The position numbers and the translations under genes are program-made. Of a stretch of 64,000 nucleotides of DNA, positions 32,696-40,625 are shown one piece after another. Location: positions 108,713 through 172,712 of the forward strand of contig JBMHCR010000013.1 of the NCBI GenBank assembly GCA_049889815.1, written 5' to 3'. Each line of letters starts with the position of its first letter. Positions within the stretch are counted from its first letter, which is position 1. Source of the stretch: JBPOFY01 sp049889815. GTDB taxonomy: Bacteria; Verrucomicrobiota; Verrucomicrobiia; Opitutales; Coraliomargaritaceae. Below the pieces are notes generated by a model. That model was not told the origin of the DNA. It ran no database searches and saw only the letters and a program-made list of their open reading frames with translations.

Positions 32696-33895
32696 TCAGC
32701 GATCGGATTTTCGAATTAAGCCGACAAAGAGGTAAGTCAGCGGAGCTAAGATACTTGCTGTAAGTATCCACCAAAGAGAACTCCAGCTTTGGGTGCTGTC
32801 GGTGACAAAATGCTCAAACAGCCCGCCGCAGGCGAAGGCACCGATGATCCCAGCGGAACTGTAGGTTAATAATTGATACAAGGCTTGCGCTTGACCGCGC
32901 ATGGTTTGCGGCACGCGCTTATCGAGAAAGAGTCGGGCAGCTACGTTGGTGAAGGTAAAGACCGGGCCTTGCAGAGCAATACCAAGCCAAATGAGTGCGA
33001 TCCAGTCGAAGTGTCCGGCAAGAGCGAAAAACGAGAAGCGTAGAAGACCCAGTAGGAAGCCTGCGATGAGGAACCAGCGGACACGAAAACGCCCTGCGAC
33101 GATGCTCAGAAAGAGCATGGCCAAGACTTCGACGAATTGACCGATCGTCATAGACGCGGTGGGCGATTCACTACCGAAGGCTTTTAACATGATAGGCACC
33201 AGCATATAAAATGCCATGCAGGGTGCTGCGAAGAGTGCGGATGCAATGTAGAAGACGCGCAGTTCGCGATCTTTGAGGAGTTTGAATGCCGGCAGCCCGA
33301 GCGTGGCTTTCCAGCCCTTGCTCTCGAAGTCATTCGGCGGCGTGGCGGGCATGAGGAGACAGAGACCGCTCATTGCGAAGCGGATGAAGGCGGCGGTTTG
33401 CCCAGCGGTGGCGGAGCAGTCGAGCCCGAGGCTGCTGACCAGCATGCCGCCACAGATCCAGCCAGTGGTGCCGAAGATGGTGTAGAGCGGGTAGGACTTT
33501 TCTTTGTTCACCAGATTGACCAGTTTCACTTTTGAGATAAGGGCGAACATGGGGCCGGAGATCAGGGCGTTGATCCCTTGGAAGAACAGATACCAGCCTG
33601 GGTGCCAGCCCCAATCGAGACTGGAGAAGGCGAGCCAGAGCACGATCGCTCCAGAAAAACCCAGCATCGCGAGCAGTTTCTCGGCATTGACTTTGCGGTC
33701 AGAGAGCGAGCCGAATAGCAAACCAGAGAAAATAGCGAAAAAGGGCTGCAGTGCGGTCGCGTAGGGGAGCACCCATGCTGCGTCGTGTGCTGAGAGGATG
33801 TTTGGTAGTGACGGCACCCACATGCCAGGAGGCATGAACATGAGCAGCATGACGACTGCCATCATATAGCGCCGGTATTTGAGTGTGAGCAGCAT
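32696..33895 (-). CDS. MFS transporter, nucleoside:H+ symporter-like
   Basis: About 399 residues from the chosen ATG (an upstream ATG at 33931 would add 12), with twelve predicted helices. It begins MLLTLKYRRYMMAVVMLLMF and contains a TM2-3 loop GLLFGSLSDRKVNAEK of the MFS A-motif kind and SYPLYTIFGTTGWICGGMLV, which resembles the FPKVRxxGTxGWI region of NupG/XapB-type nucleoside symporters. I infer proton-coupled uptake of a nucleoside or sugar. It lies far from the salvage genes at 40.6-43.6 kb but could serve them. Transport family sure; substrate unsure. Confidence 0.72.
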   Translation of the reverse strand: MLLTLKYRRYMMAVVMLLMFMPPGMWVPSLPNILSAHDAAWVLPYATALQPFFAIFSGLLFGSLSDRKVNAEKLLAMLGFSGAIVLWLAFSSLDWGWHPGWYLFFQGINALISGPMFALISKVKLVNLVNKEKSYPLYTIFGTTGWICGGMLVSSLGLDCSATAGQTAAFIRFAMSGLCLLMPATPPNDFESKGWKATLGLPAFKLLKDRELRVFYIASALFAAPCMAFYMLVPIMLKAFGSESPTASMTIGQFVEVLAMLFLSIVAGRFRVRWFLIAGFLLGLLRFSFFALAGHFDWIALIWLGIALQGPVFTFTNVAARLFLDKRVPQTMRGQAQALYQLLTYSSAGIIGAFACGGLFEHFVTDSTQSWSSLWWILTASILAPLTYLFVGLIRKSDR

Positions 33896-34085
33896 TGCCC
33901 GAAGGTCTATGCCACGATTGCGTAAGTGCAATGCGTGATCTTAGGTCCTGGCGAGTTTTCGTCTCTGTAAAGTAAAGTCGCGAAACTGGCGGAAATAAAG
34001 GGTTGAAATGCAATCACCTCTGCTTAAACGTGGAGGGCCTCGAATGGGTAATCATCCACAACTAGCTATGGTATGAAGCGAAATT

Positions 34086-34129
34086 CAAAGCGGACAGCAC
34101 GGAACAGCCCTCGCTTTGTTCTAGTTTTT
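34086..34129 (+). promoter_or_regulatory. Stem-loop with T-rich tail in the infC leader
   Basis: CAAAGCG (34086-34092) pairs with CGCTTTG (34112-34118), followed by TTCTAGTTTTT. The hairpin lies about 45-85 bases before the infC start and could act as an attenuator or autoregulatory element. No match to the known L20-binding leader can be claimed. Confidence 0.4.
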
Positions 34130-34172
34130 CCCGACTGAAATCCATTTGAGGACGTTTATCTCTCAAAAATTA

Positions 34173-34817
34173 ATGGCAAAATACCCGAACTCTCGCGGCA
34201 ATTATCACAACCGTAATCGCGGACCGAAAGGTCTCAGAAGAAACGATCGCATTCGCGCATCAGAAGTCCGCGTCATTGGTCCCGAAGGCACCAATCTTGG
34301 TGTGATGCCTCCCAAGAAGGCGCTGGAACTAGCCCGAAAAGTCGGGCTCGATGTGATTGAAGTGTCGCCGCAGGCGCGTCCGCCGGTTTGCCGGATTCTG
34401 GACTATGGTAAGTTTCTCTACGAAGAGAGTAAGAAGCAAAAGGATACCAAGCAGAGCAGCACTAAGCTCAAGGAAGTGAAATTCCGTGTGTCCATCGATC
34501 AGCACGATTTTGAGACGAAGCTGCGCCGCGCAGAGAATTTCCTCCACCATGGTAATAAGGTGAAGCTCACGCTACAGTTCCGCGGACGTGAGAACGAGCA
34601 CCGCGAGCTCGGCTTTGAGCGCGTGAATCTTGCGCGCCAAGAACTGGCGGGTGTGTCGGTTGCAGATTCCGAGCCCAAACTGGTCGGTCGCCAAGTGACT
34701 GCCATTCTGTCGCCATTACCGGAGGGTAAGCGTAAGCTTAAGTTTAACCGACCGGAAGACGTGGTTCAGGAGAGTGAGGAGCACGACGACGACACCGAGG
34801 ACGAGCAGGACTCCTAG
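34173..34817 (+). CDS. infC: Translation initiation factor IF-3
   Basis: IF-3 binds the 30S subunit and checks the initiator codon. 214 residues from the ATG at 34173; a TTG at 34146 would add nine. The N-terminal domain has RRNDRIRASEVRVIGPEG and VMPPKKALELARKVGLDVIEV. The linker is the usual YGKFLYEESKKQKD, and the C-terminal domain has LKEVKFRVSIDQHDFETKLR, then LQFRGRE and ALSPLPEGKRK-like ILSPLPEGKRK. About 20 extra residues form an acidic tail (EESEEHDDDTEDEQDS-like). infC usually precedes rpmI and rplT; here the amidase follows instead, so this unit is rearranged. Confidence 0.94.
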   Translation: MAKYPNSRGNYHNRNRGPKGLRRNDRIRASEVRVIGPEGTNLGVMPPKKALELARKVGLDVIEVSPQARPPVCRILDYGKFLYEESKKQKDTKQSSTKLKEVKFRVSIDQHDFETKLRRAENFLHHGNKVKLTLQFRGRENEHRELGFERVNLARQELAGVSVADSEPKLVGRQVTAILSPLPEGKRKLKFNRPEDVVQESEEHDDDTEDEQDS

Positions 34818-34824
34818 TTGGGCG

Positions 34825-35847
34825 ATGCGGGCCGGGGCTCATCATATGTGTGCTTCGCGACTCGTTATGCAATCGGGTATCAGTCTGTGGTTGGCGATCG
34901 CAGCTACGCTGCTGAGCACACCCACAACTGCCCCTGCGCAGGGGGGTGGTCGCGACTATGTGGATCTAAAGGTAGTCTCCGAGCGCTTCGGAATGCAGGG
35001 CTACTGGTTGGCTGGTCATAAGACCTACCGACTGCGCAGTCGTTGGACCTCCATCGATGCGGTCAAGAACTCAAAGAGTATCACGATTAATCGCGTTCCT
35101 GTGTACCTCGGGTTCCCTACACGTGAGTGGAAGGGGCGTTTGTTGATCACCAAGGACGATTATAAGCACGTTCTGCTGCCGATTCTTACACCGCAGGTTT
35201 TCGGCACTTCGCCTGAGTTAAAACGGATTATCATCGATCCTGGGCATGGGGGGCGCGACAGTGGCGCCGTGAACGACGCCTATGGACTGAAGGAGAAGAC
35301 TTTGGCGATGGATGTCTCGCTGCGTTTGAAGTCCATGCTCGAGCGTGCGGGTTACGAGGTAGTGCTCACACGCTACCGCGATCAATACCTTCCGTTGGCG
35401 GAGCGCACTCGGATTGCAAATCGTACGGGTGGAGATTTGTTTATCAGTATCCACTTTAACGCTGCGCACTCGGCAACGGCATCAGGCTACGAGACCTTTG
35501 CGCTGACGCCGCAGTTTCAAGCATCGTCAAAATTCGCGAAGCCAGTGAGTGGTGACAGTGTCGCATACACGGGCAACCGGCAAGATTCGTGGAACACACT
35601 ATCCGCTTATCACATTCAGCATGCTCTGGTGAGGCGCATGGGCGGTCCGGATCGTGGGCTCAAGCGTGCGCGGTTTTTGGTGCTGAAACATCTGGCCTGT
35701 CCAGGTGTCTTGGTCGAGTTGGGCTTTATCTCTCATCCGCAGAGTGCGCAGAAGGTTCGTTCGGCGGCTTATCGGCAAACGCTTGCTCAAAGTCTCTACG
35801 AAGGTATCGTTGATTACTCGAATCGCCTCCAACGTATTCAAAAATGA
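34825..35847 (+). CDS. N-acetylmuramoyl-L-alanine amidase (Amidase_3)
   Basis: Zinc-dependent peptidoglycan hydrolase that cleaves the bond between MurNAc and the stem peptide. It has a signal peptide (SLWLAIAATLLSTPTTAPAQ), an N-terminal region of about 100 residues resembling a copper-amine-oxidase-like/AMIN spacer, then the catalytic domain from IIIDPGHGGRDSGA (His ligand), the Glu ligand in GLKEKT, the His ligand in FISIHFNAAHS, and the catalytic Glu in VLVELGFISHPQ. The start is uncertain: ATGs at 34825, 34846 and 34867 are all possible. Its stop overlaps the next start by four bases, which suggests joint function in cell-wall remodelling. Confidence 0.88.
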   Translation: MRAGAHHMCASRLVMQSGISLWLAIAATLLSTPTTAPAQGGGRDYVDLKVVSERFGMQGYWLAGHKTYRLRSRWTSIDAVKNSKSITINRVPVYLGFPTREWKGRLLITKDDYKHVLLPILTPQVFGTSPELKRIIIDPGHGGRDSGAVNDAYGLKEKTLAMDVSLRLKSMLERAGYEVVLTRYRDQYLPLAERTRIANRTGGDLFISIHFNAAHSATASGYETFALTPQFQASSKFAKPVSGDSVAYTGNRQDSWNTLSAYHIQHALVRRMGGPDRGLKRARFLVLKHLACPGVLVELGFISHPQSAQKVRSAAYRQTLAQSLYEGIVDYSNRLQRIQK

Positions 35848-37490
35848 GCATTCTTTTTCGATTCCTCTTTATTGCAGCAGCAAGCATCGACGTGGCGTTT
35901 GCCTTTGAAGAGGCTAGCCGCGTGGTTATCGTGGTCAATGCCAACGAGCCGGACTCCAGAGTGATCGGTGACTACTACGCCGAGAAGCGTGGCATCCCGA
36001 AGGAGAATATAATCGAACTGTCGACCAGCCGTGAAGAAACGATCACGCCGAAAGAATATGTGGAAACCATTTACAATCCCTTTCTCACGAAGCTCATCGC
36101 TGGGGGCTGGGTCGAAGGGGTGCGCAGCACGCGCCAGGACCGCTACGGTCGGTTACCCATGTCGGTAGCGGTCAATTCGATCAGCTACGTGGTCACGATT
36201 AAGGGTATCCCGCTGCGAATTTCAAATGATCCGACATTGTTCGAATCAGCGGTTACGAACGCTCCCAAGCACTATAGTGTGAATCAGGCAGCGGTCGACA
36301 ATGAACTGGGTCTTTTGCTTGCTCCGGGGAACCTGTCGATGACCTCGCTCATCCCCAATCCTTTGTATAATCAAAAAAATCCTTCCGCGGCAGATCTGAG
36401 TCGAATTCTAAGAGTGTCCCGTCTAGATGGCCCGGACGCCCGATCGGTTAAGCGCGTGATTGATCGCACACTGGAAGCAGAGGAGATCGGTTTGATGGGG
36501 CGTGCCTATATTGATATCGGAGGGCCGCATGCGAAAGGGGACGAGTGGTTCAATGCAGCTGCCGATTTTGTCGAAGCGGCCTATTTCGATACGGACATTG
36601 AGACATCGAAGCGCGAGATCGATATGTATTCGCGCTATGATGCACCCGCGATCTACCTCGGTTGGTATCGACCGCATGCGAGCGGTCCTTGGGCGCAGCC
36701 ACGCTGGTCGGTACCTGCAGGTGCGATTGCGTATCACCTACACAGTTTTTCGGCTATTACACTGCGCAATCCTCGGAAAGGATGGTTGGGCGCATTTGTG
36801 AAACAAGGCTACTGCGCATCTGTTGGCACCGTCTATGAACCTTATCTCGAACAGACACACCGACCACACGACCTGATCCAGCATCTATTGGAGGGCCATA
36901 CCTTTGGCGAGGCAGTTTTGTATTCATATTCTGCATTCAGTTGGATGGGTGTTGCGATTGGCGACCCACTGTATCGGCCGTTCAAGGTCGATCTCCGAAA
37001 GCAGCTATCGAGGAGGGCCAACAGCCCGTTTTCCTCCTATGTACACCTGCGTGAAATCAACCGCCTGAAGAGTGAAGCTGGGGCCGATGCGGCGCTTGCT
37101 TATGCGCGACGACAATATGTCGAGCAACCATCGCTGGCGTTAGCCTACAAATTAGCACAATTGTTCATCGAACAGGGGCAGAAGGCAGAAGCGGCTCAAA
37201 CGCTTAAGATCATGCGCTACATTACTGAGTTTTCAGAGGATGAGCAGATTTTGGCAAAGGAAATCGCAGACCTGCTTCATAGCGCGGGTGAACCCGAACT
37301 TGCCCTTGAAATCTATGAGCGCCTCATCGCGCAACGTAATCTTAATAAGACCCTGCGAATCGTATTGTTGCGAGGGGGAGCTAAGGTCACCGAGGCGCTG
37401 GGAAATGCGGTTCAATCCTCTCGCTGGAATCTGGAAGCCCGTCAATTGGCTGCGCCACCCCAGAAGAAAAAGCCAGTTTCAGAGCAATAG
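35844..37490 (+). CDS. TIGR03790 family protein with C-terminal TPR-like repeats
   Basis: A 548-residue exported protein. A signal peptide (ILFRFLFIAAASIDVAFA) precedes the TIGR03790 domain: VVIVVNANEPDSRVIGDYYAEKRGIP, SYVVTIKGIPLRI, a long middle, YLGWYRPHASGPWAQP, and SWMGVAIGDPLYRPF. The last 170 residues (DAALAYARRQYVEQPSLALAYKLAQLF, then AEAAQTLKIM and EPELALEIYERLIAQ) are helical repeats of TPR type. The family is widespread in Verrucomicrobiota and Planctomycetota, with no known function. The ATGA overlap with the amidase gene indicates an operon, so a cell-envelope role is the best guess. Confidence 0.85.
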   Translation: MSILFRFLFIAAASIDVAFAFEEASRVVIVVNANEPDSRVIGDYYAEKRGIPKENIIELSTSREETITPKEYVETIYNPFLTKLIAGGWVEGVRSTRQDRYGRLPMSVAVNSISYVVTIKGIPLRISNDPTLFESAVTNAPKHYSVNQAAVDNELGLLLAPGNLSMTSLIPNPLYNQKNPSAADLSRILRVSRLDGPDARSVKRVIDRTLEAEEIGLMGRAYIDIGGPHAKGDEWFNAAADFVEAAYFDTDIETSKREIDMYSRYDAPAIYLGWYRPHASGPWAQPRWSVPAGAIAYHLHSFSAITLRNPRKGWLGAFVKQGYCASVGTVYEPYLEQTHRPHDLIQHLLEGHTFGEAVLYSYSAFSWMGVAIGDPLYRPFKVDLRKQLSRRANSPFSSYVHLREINRLKSEAGADAALAYARRQYVEQPSLALAYKLAQLFIEQGQKAEAAQTLKIMRYITEFSEDEQILAKEIADLLHSAGEPELALEIYERLIAQRNLNKTLRIVLLRGGAKVTEALGNAVQSSRWNLEARQLAAPPQKKKPVSEQ

Positions 37491-37502
37491 AGTTTCTAAA
37501 AT

Positions 37503-37529
37503 TAGGTTCTTGACTCAAAAACCTATAAT
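37503..37529 (+). promoter_or_regulatory. Candidate -10 and small inverted repeat before cysC
   Basis: TAGGTT (37503-37508) and AACCTA (37520-37525) flank CTTGACTCAAA; a TATAAT at 37524-37529 overlaps the right arm. The -35 is not clear. The position suggests control of the sulfate-activation operon. Confidence 0.3.
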
Positions 37530-37585
37530 AAGCAAAACACGATTTACTTTTCTATGTTATCCGCTTTCATCGCAGCCTTTTCACA

Positions 37586-38200
37586 ATGTCCACACCTGAA
37601 AACATTCATACAGAATTTCACCGCATGCTGGGACGCGACTCCAAGGAGGCGCAACTGGGTCAGCGCGGCCATGTTTTCTGGTTTTACGGACTTTCCGGCT
37701 CGGGGAAAAGTACCCTCGCAAACGCGCTCGAGCGCAAACTGGTCGAGCTGGGCTATGTGACCAAAATTCTAGATGGCGATAACATTCGTAGTCGCCTCAA
37801 CTCCGATCTCGGTTTCTCTGATAAGGATCGCGTCGAAAATATTCGCCGCATTTCTGAAGTTGCGCGCCTCTTTTTGGAGATGGGCGTGGTAGTATTTACA
37901 TCGTTCATCACACCGAAGCGACTTCTGCGTGCGTCGGCCCGCGAAATTGTGGGCGATGACATCACACCTGTTTATGTAAGTGCTTCCTTTGAGACCTGTG
38001 CCGAGCGCGATGTGAAGGGCCTCTACGCTAAGGCAGCCGCGGGCAGCGTCAAAAATTTCACTGGCAAGGACTCCGCTTTTGAAGAGCCCGAGGCGGGTGA
38101 TCCTGATTGGGTGATCTCCACCGATAATAAAACCGAACAAGAGTCCCTCAAAGAGCTCCTCGAATTAATTCTTCCACTAATTAGAAAGACCGATTCCTAG
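37586..38200 (+). CDS. cysC: Adenylylsulfate (APS) kinase
   Basis: Phosphorylates APS to PAPS, 204 residues. Walker A is WFYGLSGSGKSTLANALE near residue 28, then KILDGDNIRSRLNSDLGFS (substrate site), VARLFLEMGVVVFTSFITP, and PVYVSASFETCAERDVKGLYAKA, followed by the FTGKDSAFEEPEAGD segment typical of APS kinases. It stands alone as a gene, not fused to CysN. It begins the cysC-cysD-cysN series (21 bases to cysD). A TATAAT (37524-37529) overlapping a TAGGTT/AACCTA inverted repeat lies about 60 bases upstream and may be the promoter. Confidence 0.93.
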   Translation: MSTPENIHTEFHRMLGRDSKEAQLGQRGHVFWFYGLSGSGKSTLANALERKLVELGYVTKILDGDNIRSRLNSDLGFSDKDRVENIRRISEVARLFLEMGVVVFTSFITPKRLLRASAREIVGDDITPVYVSASFETCAERDVKGLYAKAAAGSVKNFTGKDSAFEEPEAGDPDWVISTDNKTEQESLKELLELILPLIRKTDS

Positions 38201-38221
38201 ATTCCGCATTTTATAGAAACC

Positions 38222-39136
38222 ATGCACAACGATTACACAATCACTCACCTCAAACAATTGGAGTCTGAAGCGATCTACATTCTTCGCGAAACGGCTGCAC
38301 AGTTTGAAAAACCAGTTCTGCTTTTTTCCGGTGGTAAGGACTCTATCGTTATGGCGTATCTCGCCAAAAAAGCTTTTTGGCCGGCGAAACTCCCGTTCCC
38401 GCTCTTGCACGTGGACACTGGGCACAACTTCCCGGAAACGATGGAATACCGTGACCGTTTCGTCGAGGAACTCGGTGCTGAGCTGAAGGTTGCTTCTGTA
38501 CAAAGGGCGATCGACGAGGGCAAGGTTGTTGAAGAGACGGGTCCATATGCGAGCCGTAATGGGCTGCAAACGATAGCACTTCTTGAAGGCCTCGAAGAAG
38601 GTCAATACGACGCAGCACTTGGCGGGGGTCGTCGTGATGAAGAAAAAGCTCGTGCAAAGGAGCGCTTCTTCTCACACCGCGATGCCTTTGGTCAGTGGGA
38701 TCCAAAGAATCAGCGTCCAGAGCTTTGGAATATTTTCAATGGCCGCAAGAACCATGGAGAGCACTTCCGTGTGTTCCCGTTGAGTAATTGGACCGAGATG
38801 GATATCTGGCAATACATCAAGCTCGAGAATATTGAGCTGCCTAATCTTTACTTTTCACACGAACGTGACTGCTTCGTTCGGAATGGTGTGATCATGGGTA
38901 TCACAGACTTCATGGAGCTGCTTCCTGAAGAAAAGGAAAGTGTTGAAAAGATGACTGTGCGCTTTCGCACTATCGGTGATGCGACTTGCACGGGTGCAGC
39001 GCTCTCAACCGCGAGCACTTTGGATGATATTATCGATGAGGTTGCCGCTGCGCGTCAGACCGAACGCGGCACACGCGCTGATGATAAGCGGTCAGAAACT
39101 GCCATGGAGGACCGCAAAAAAGAAGGGTATTTTTAA
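38222..39136 (+). CDS. cysD: Sulfate adenylyltransferase subunit 2 (CysD)
   Basis: The catalytic subunit of ATP sulfurylase, 304 residues, of the PP-loop ATP pyrophosphatase family. The PP-loop is LLFSGGKDSIVMAYLAKKA near residue 35, followed by FPLLHVDTGHNFPET, GGGRRDEEKARAKER, and the C-terminal RFRTIGDATCTGAAL. It forms APS with the GTPase subunit CysN, encoded 100 bases downstream. Together with CysC it makes PAPS for sulfate assimilation or sulfation. No reductase (CysH) or sulfite reductase is in this window. Confidence 0.95.
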   Translation: MHNDYTITHLKQLESEAIYILRETAAQFEKPVLLFSGGKDSIVMAYLAKKAFWPAKLPFPLLHVDTGHNFPETMEYRDRFVEELGAELKVASVQRAIDEGKVVEETGPYASRNGLQTIALLEGLEEGQYDAALGGGRRDEEKARAKERFFSHRDAFGQWDPKNQRPELWNIFNGRKNHGEHFRVFPLSNWTEMDIWQYIKLENIELPNLYFSHERDCFVRNGVIMGITDFMELLPEEKESVEKMTVRFRTIGDATCTGAALSTASTLDDIIDEVAAARQTERGTRADDKRSETAMEDRKKEGYF

Positions 39137-39236
39137 TAAATACTGAAAACCTGAGACGTTGATATAGTAAAAAGCGAACAGCACCCATCGAAACCTTCAT
39201 AAACATTCACTTCCGAATTCACTTTCCACTTTTCTT

Positions 39237-40520
39237 ATGAGCGAAAAACAATCAGCAGCCGGATATCTTGATATGGATCTCCTGCGTTTTACAACAGCAG
39301 GTTCTGTAGACGACGGCAAGAGCACACTTATCGGGCGCCTCCTCTACGACAGTAAAGCGATTTTCGAAGACCAACTTGAAGCGGTTGAAAAGAGCTCCAA
39401 GTCCCGCGGTGACGAAAACGTAAATCTTGCGCTTCTTACAGACGGCCTTCGGTCGGAGCGTGAGCAGGGTATCACCATCGATGTAGCTTATCGTTACTTC
39501 GCGACACCGAAGCGCAAGTTTATCATCGCCGATACTCCGGGCCATATCCAGTACACGCGAAATATGGTGACTGGTGCATCCACGGCCAACCTTGCGATTC
39601 TGCTGGTTGACGCTCGTAAGGGTGTGATTGAGCAGACCTGCCGTCACGCTTTTATCGCCAACCTGCTTCGCATTCAGCATATCGTTGTCTGCGTAAATAA
39701 GATGGACCTCGTTGACTGGGATCAGGGCACCTACGATAAGATTGTCGATAATTTCAAGAGCTTCGCATCGCGCCTCGATAACATCGTTGAAGTGACATTT
39801 ATTCCTGCGTCTGCACTGCTCGGCGACAACATCGTGGATAAGTCGGAGAATATGCCTTGGTACCAGGGCCCAACGCTTCTTTACCATTTAGAAACTGTAT
39901 ATATTGGTGCTGATGAGAATCACGTCGATGCGCGCTTTCCGGTGCAATGGGTGATTCGTCCACACTCCGACAAGTGGCATGACTTCCGTGGTTTCGCGGG
40001 TCGTATTGCAGGGGGTGTCTTCAAGCCTGGAGACGCCGTCAAAGTACTGCCATCCGGTTTCGAAAGCACCGTCAAGGCGATTCACACCATGGATGGCGAA
40101 CAGGAAGAGGCGTTCGCGCCGATGTCAGTTGCAATCACTCTCAACGATGAGATTGATATCTCTCGTGGTGATATGTTGGTAAAGCCAAATAACGCTCCAG
40201 AGCCCCGTCAGGATGTCGATGCAATGATTTGCTGGTTCTCGTCTGAGAAGAAGCTCGCAGGTCGCGGCAAGTTCGTCTTGCGCCACACTACCAAGGAAGT
40301 GAAGGCGATCGTTAACGAAGTGAAGTATAAGGTGAATATCAATACGCTTCACAAAATTGAAGATGATCTCGTCTTTAACCACAACGACATCGGCCGCATC
40401 TCCCTCCGCACGTCTGCTCCGTTGATTGCTGACAGCTACAAGCGCAATCGTATCTCTGGTAGCTTCGTTCTCATCGACGAGCAAACCAACGAGACGGTCG
40501 CAGCGGGTATGATCATCTAA
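39237..40520 (+). CDS. cysN: Sulfate adenylyltransferase subunit 1, GTPase (CysN)
   Basis: The GTPase that drives sulfate activation, 427 residues. EF-Tu-like G motifs are G1 GSVDDGKSTLIGRLLYDS, G2-like REQGITIDVAYRYF, G3 DTPGHIQYTRNMVTG, and G4 VCVNKMDL. The beta-barrel domains follow (FRGFAGRIAGGVFKPGD). It ends without an APS-kinase domain, consistent with a separate cysC. The leader of 100 bases is pyrimidine-rich (CACTTCCGAATTCACTTTCC) and has no Shine-Dalgarno. A rho-independent terminator follows the stop. Confidence 0.95.
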   Translation: MSEKQSAAGYLDMDLLRFTTAGSVDDGKSTLIGRLLYDSKAIFEDQLEAVEKSSKSRGDENVNLALLTDGLRSEREQGITIDVAYRYFATPKRKFIIADTPGHIQYTRNMVTGASTANLAILLVDARKGVIEQTCRHAFIANLLRIQHIVVCVNKMDLVDWDQGTYDKIVDNFKSFASRLDNIVEVTFIPASALLGDNIVDKSENMPWYQGPTLLYHLETVYIGADENHVDARFPVQWVIRPHSDKWHDFRGFAGRIAGGVFKPGDAVKVLPSGFESTVKAIHTMDGEQEEAFAPMSVAITLNDEIDISRGDMLVKPNNAPEPRQDVDAMICWFSSEKKLAGRGKFVLRHTTKEVKAIVNEVKYKVNINTLHKIEDDLVFNHNDIGRISLRTSAPLIADSYKRNRISGSFVLIDEQTNETVAAGMII

Positions 40521-40540
40521 ACGATCAAAACTAGTTTATC

Positions 40541-40574
40541 AAAATGGCGAGCTGGAAAGGGCTCGCCGTTTTTT
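40541..40574 (+). terminator. Rho-independent terminator after cysN
   Basis: AAAATGGCGAGC pairs with GCTCGCCGTTTT (one G-U) around TGGAAAGG, with more T residues after it. It ends the cysC-cysD-cysN transcript 20 bases after the cysN stop. Confidence 0.9.
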
Positions 40575-40625
40575 GTGCCTATCTCTGGCGTTGTAATCGA
40601 AAGCTTGTGTGTCATCGTTTGGATC

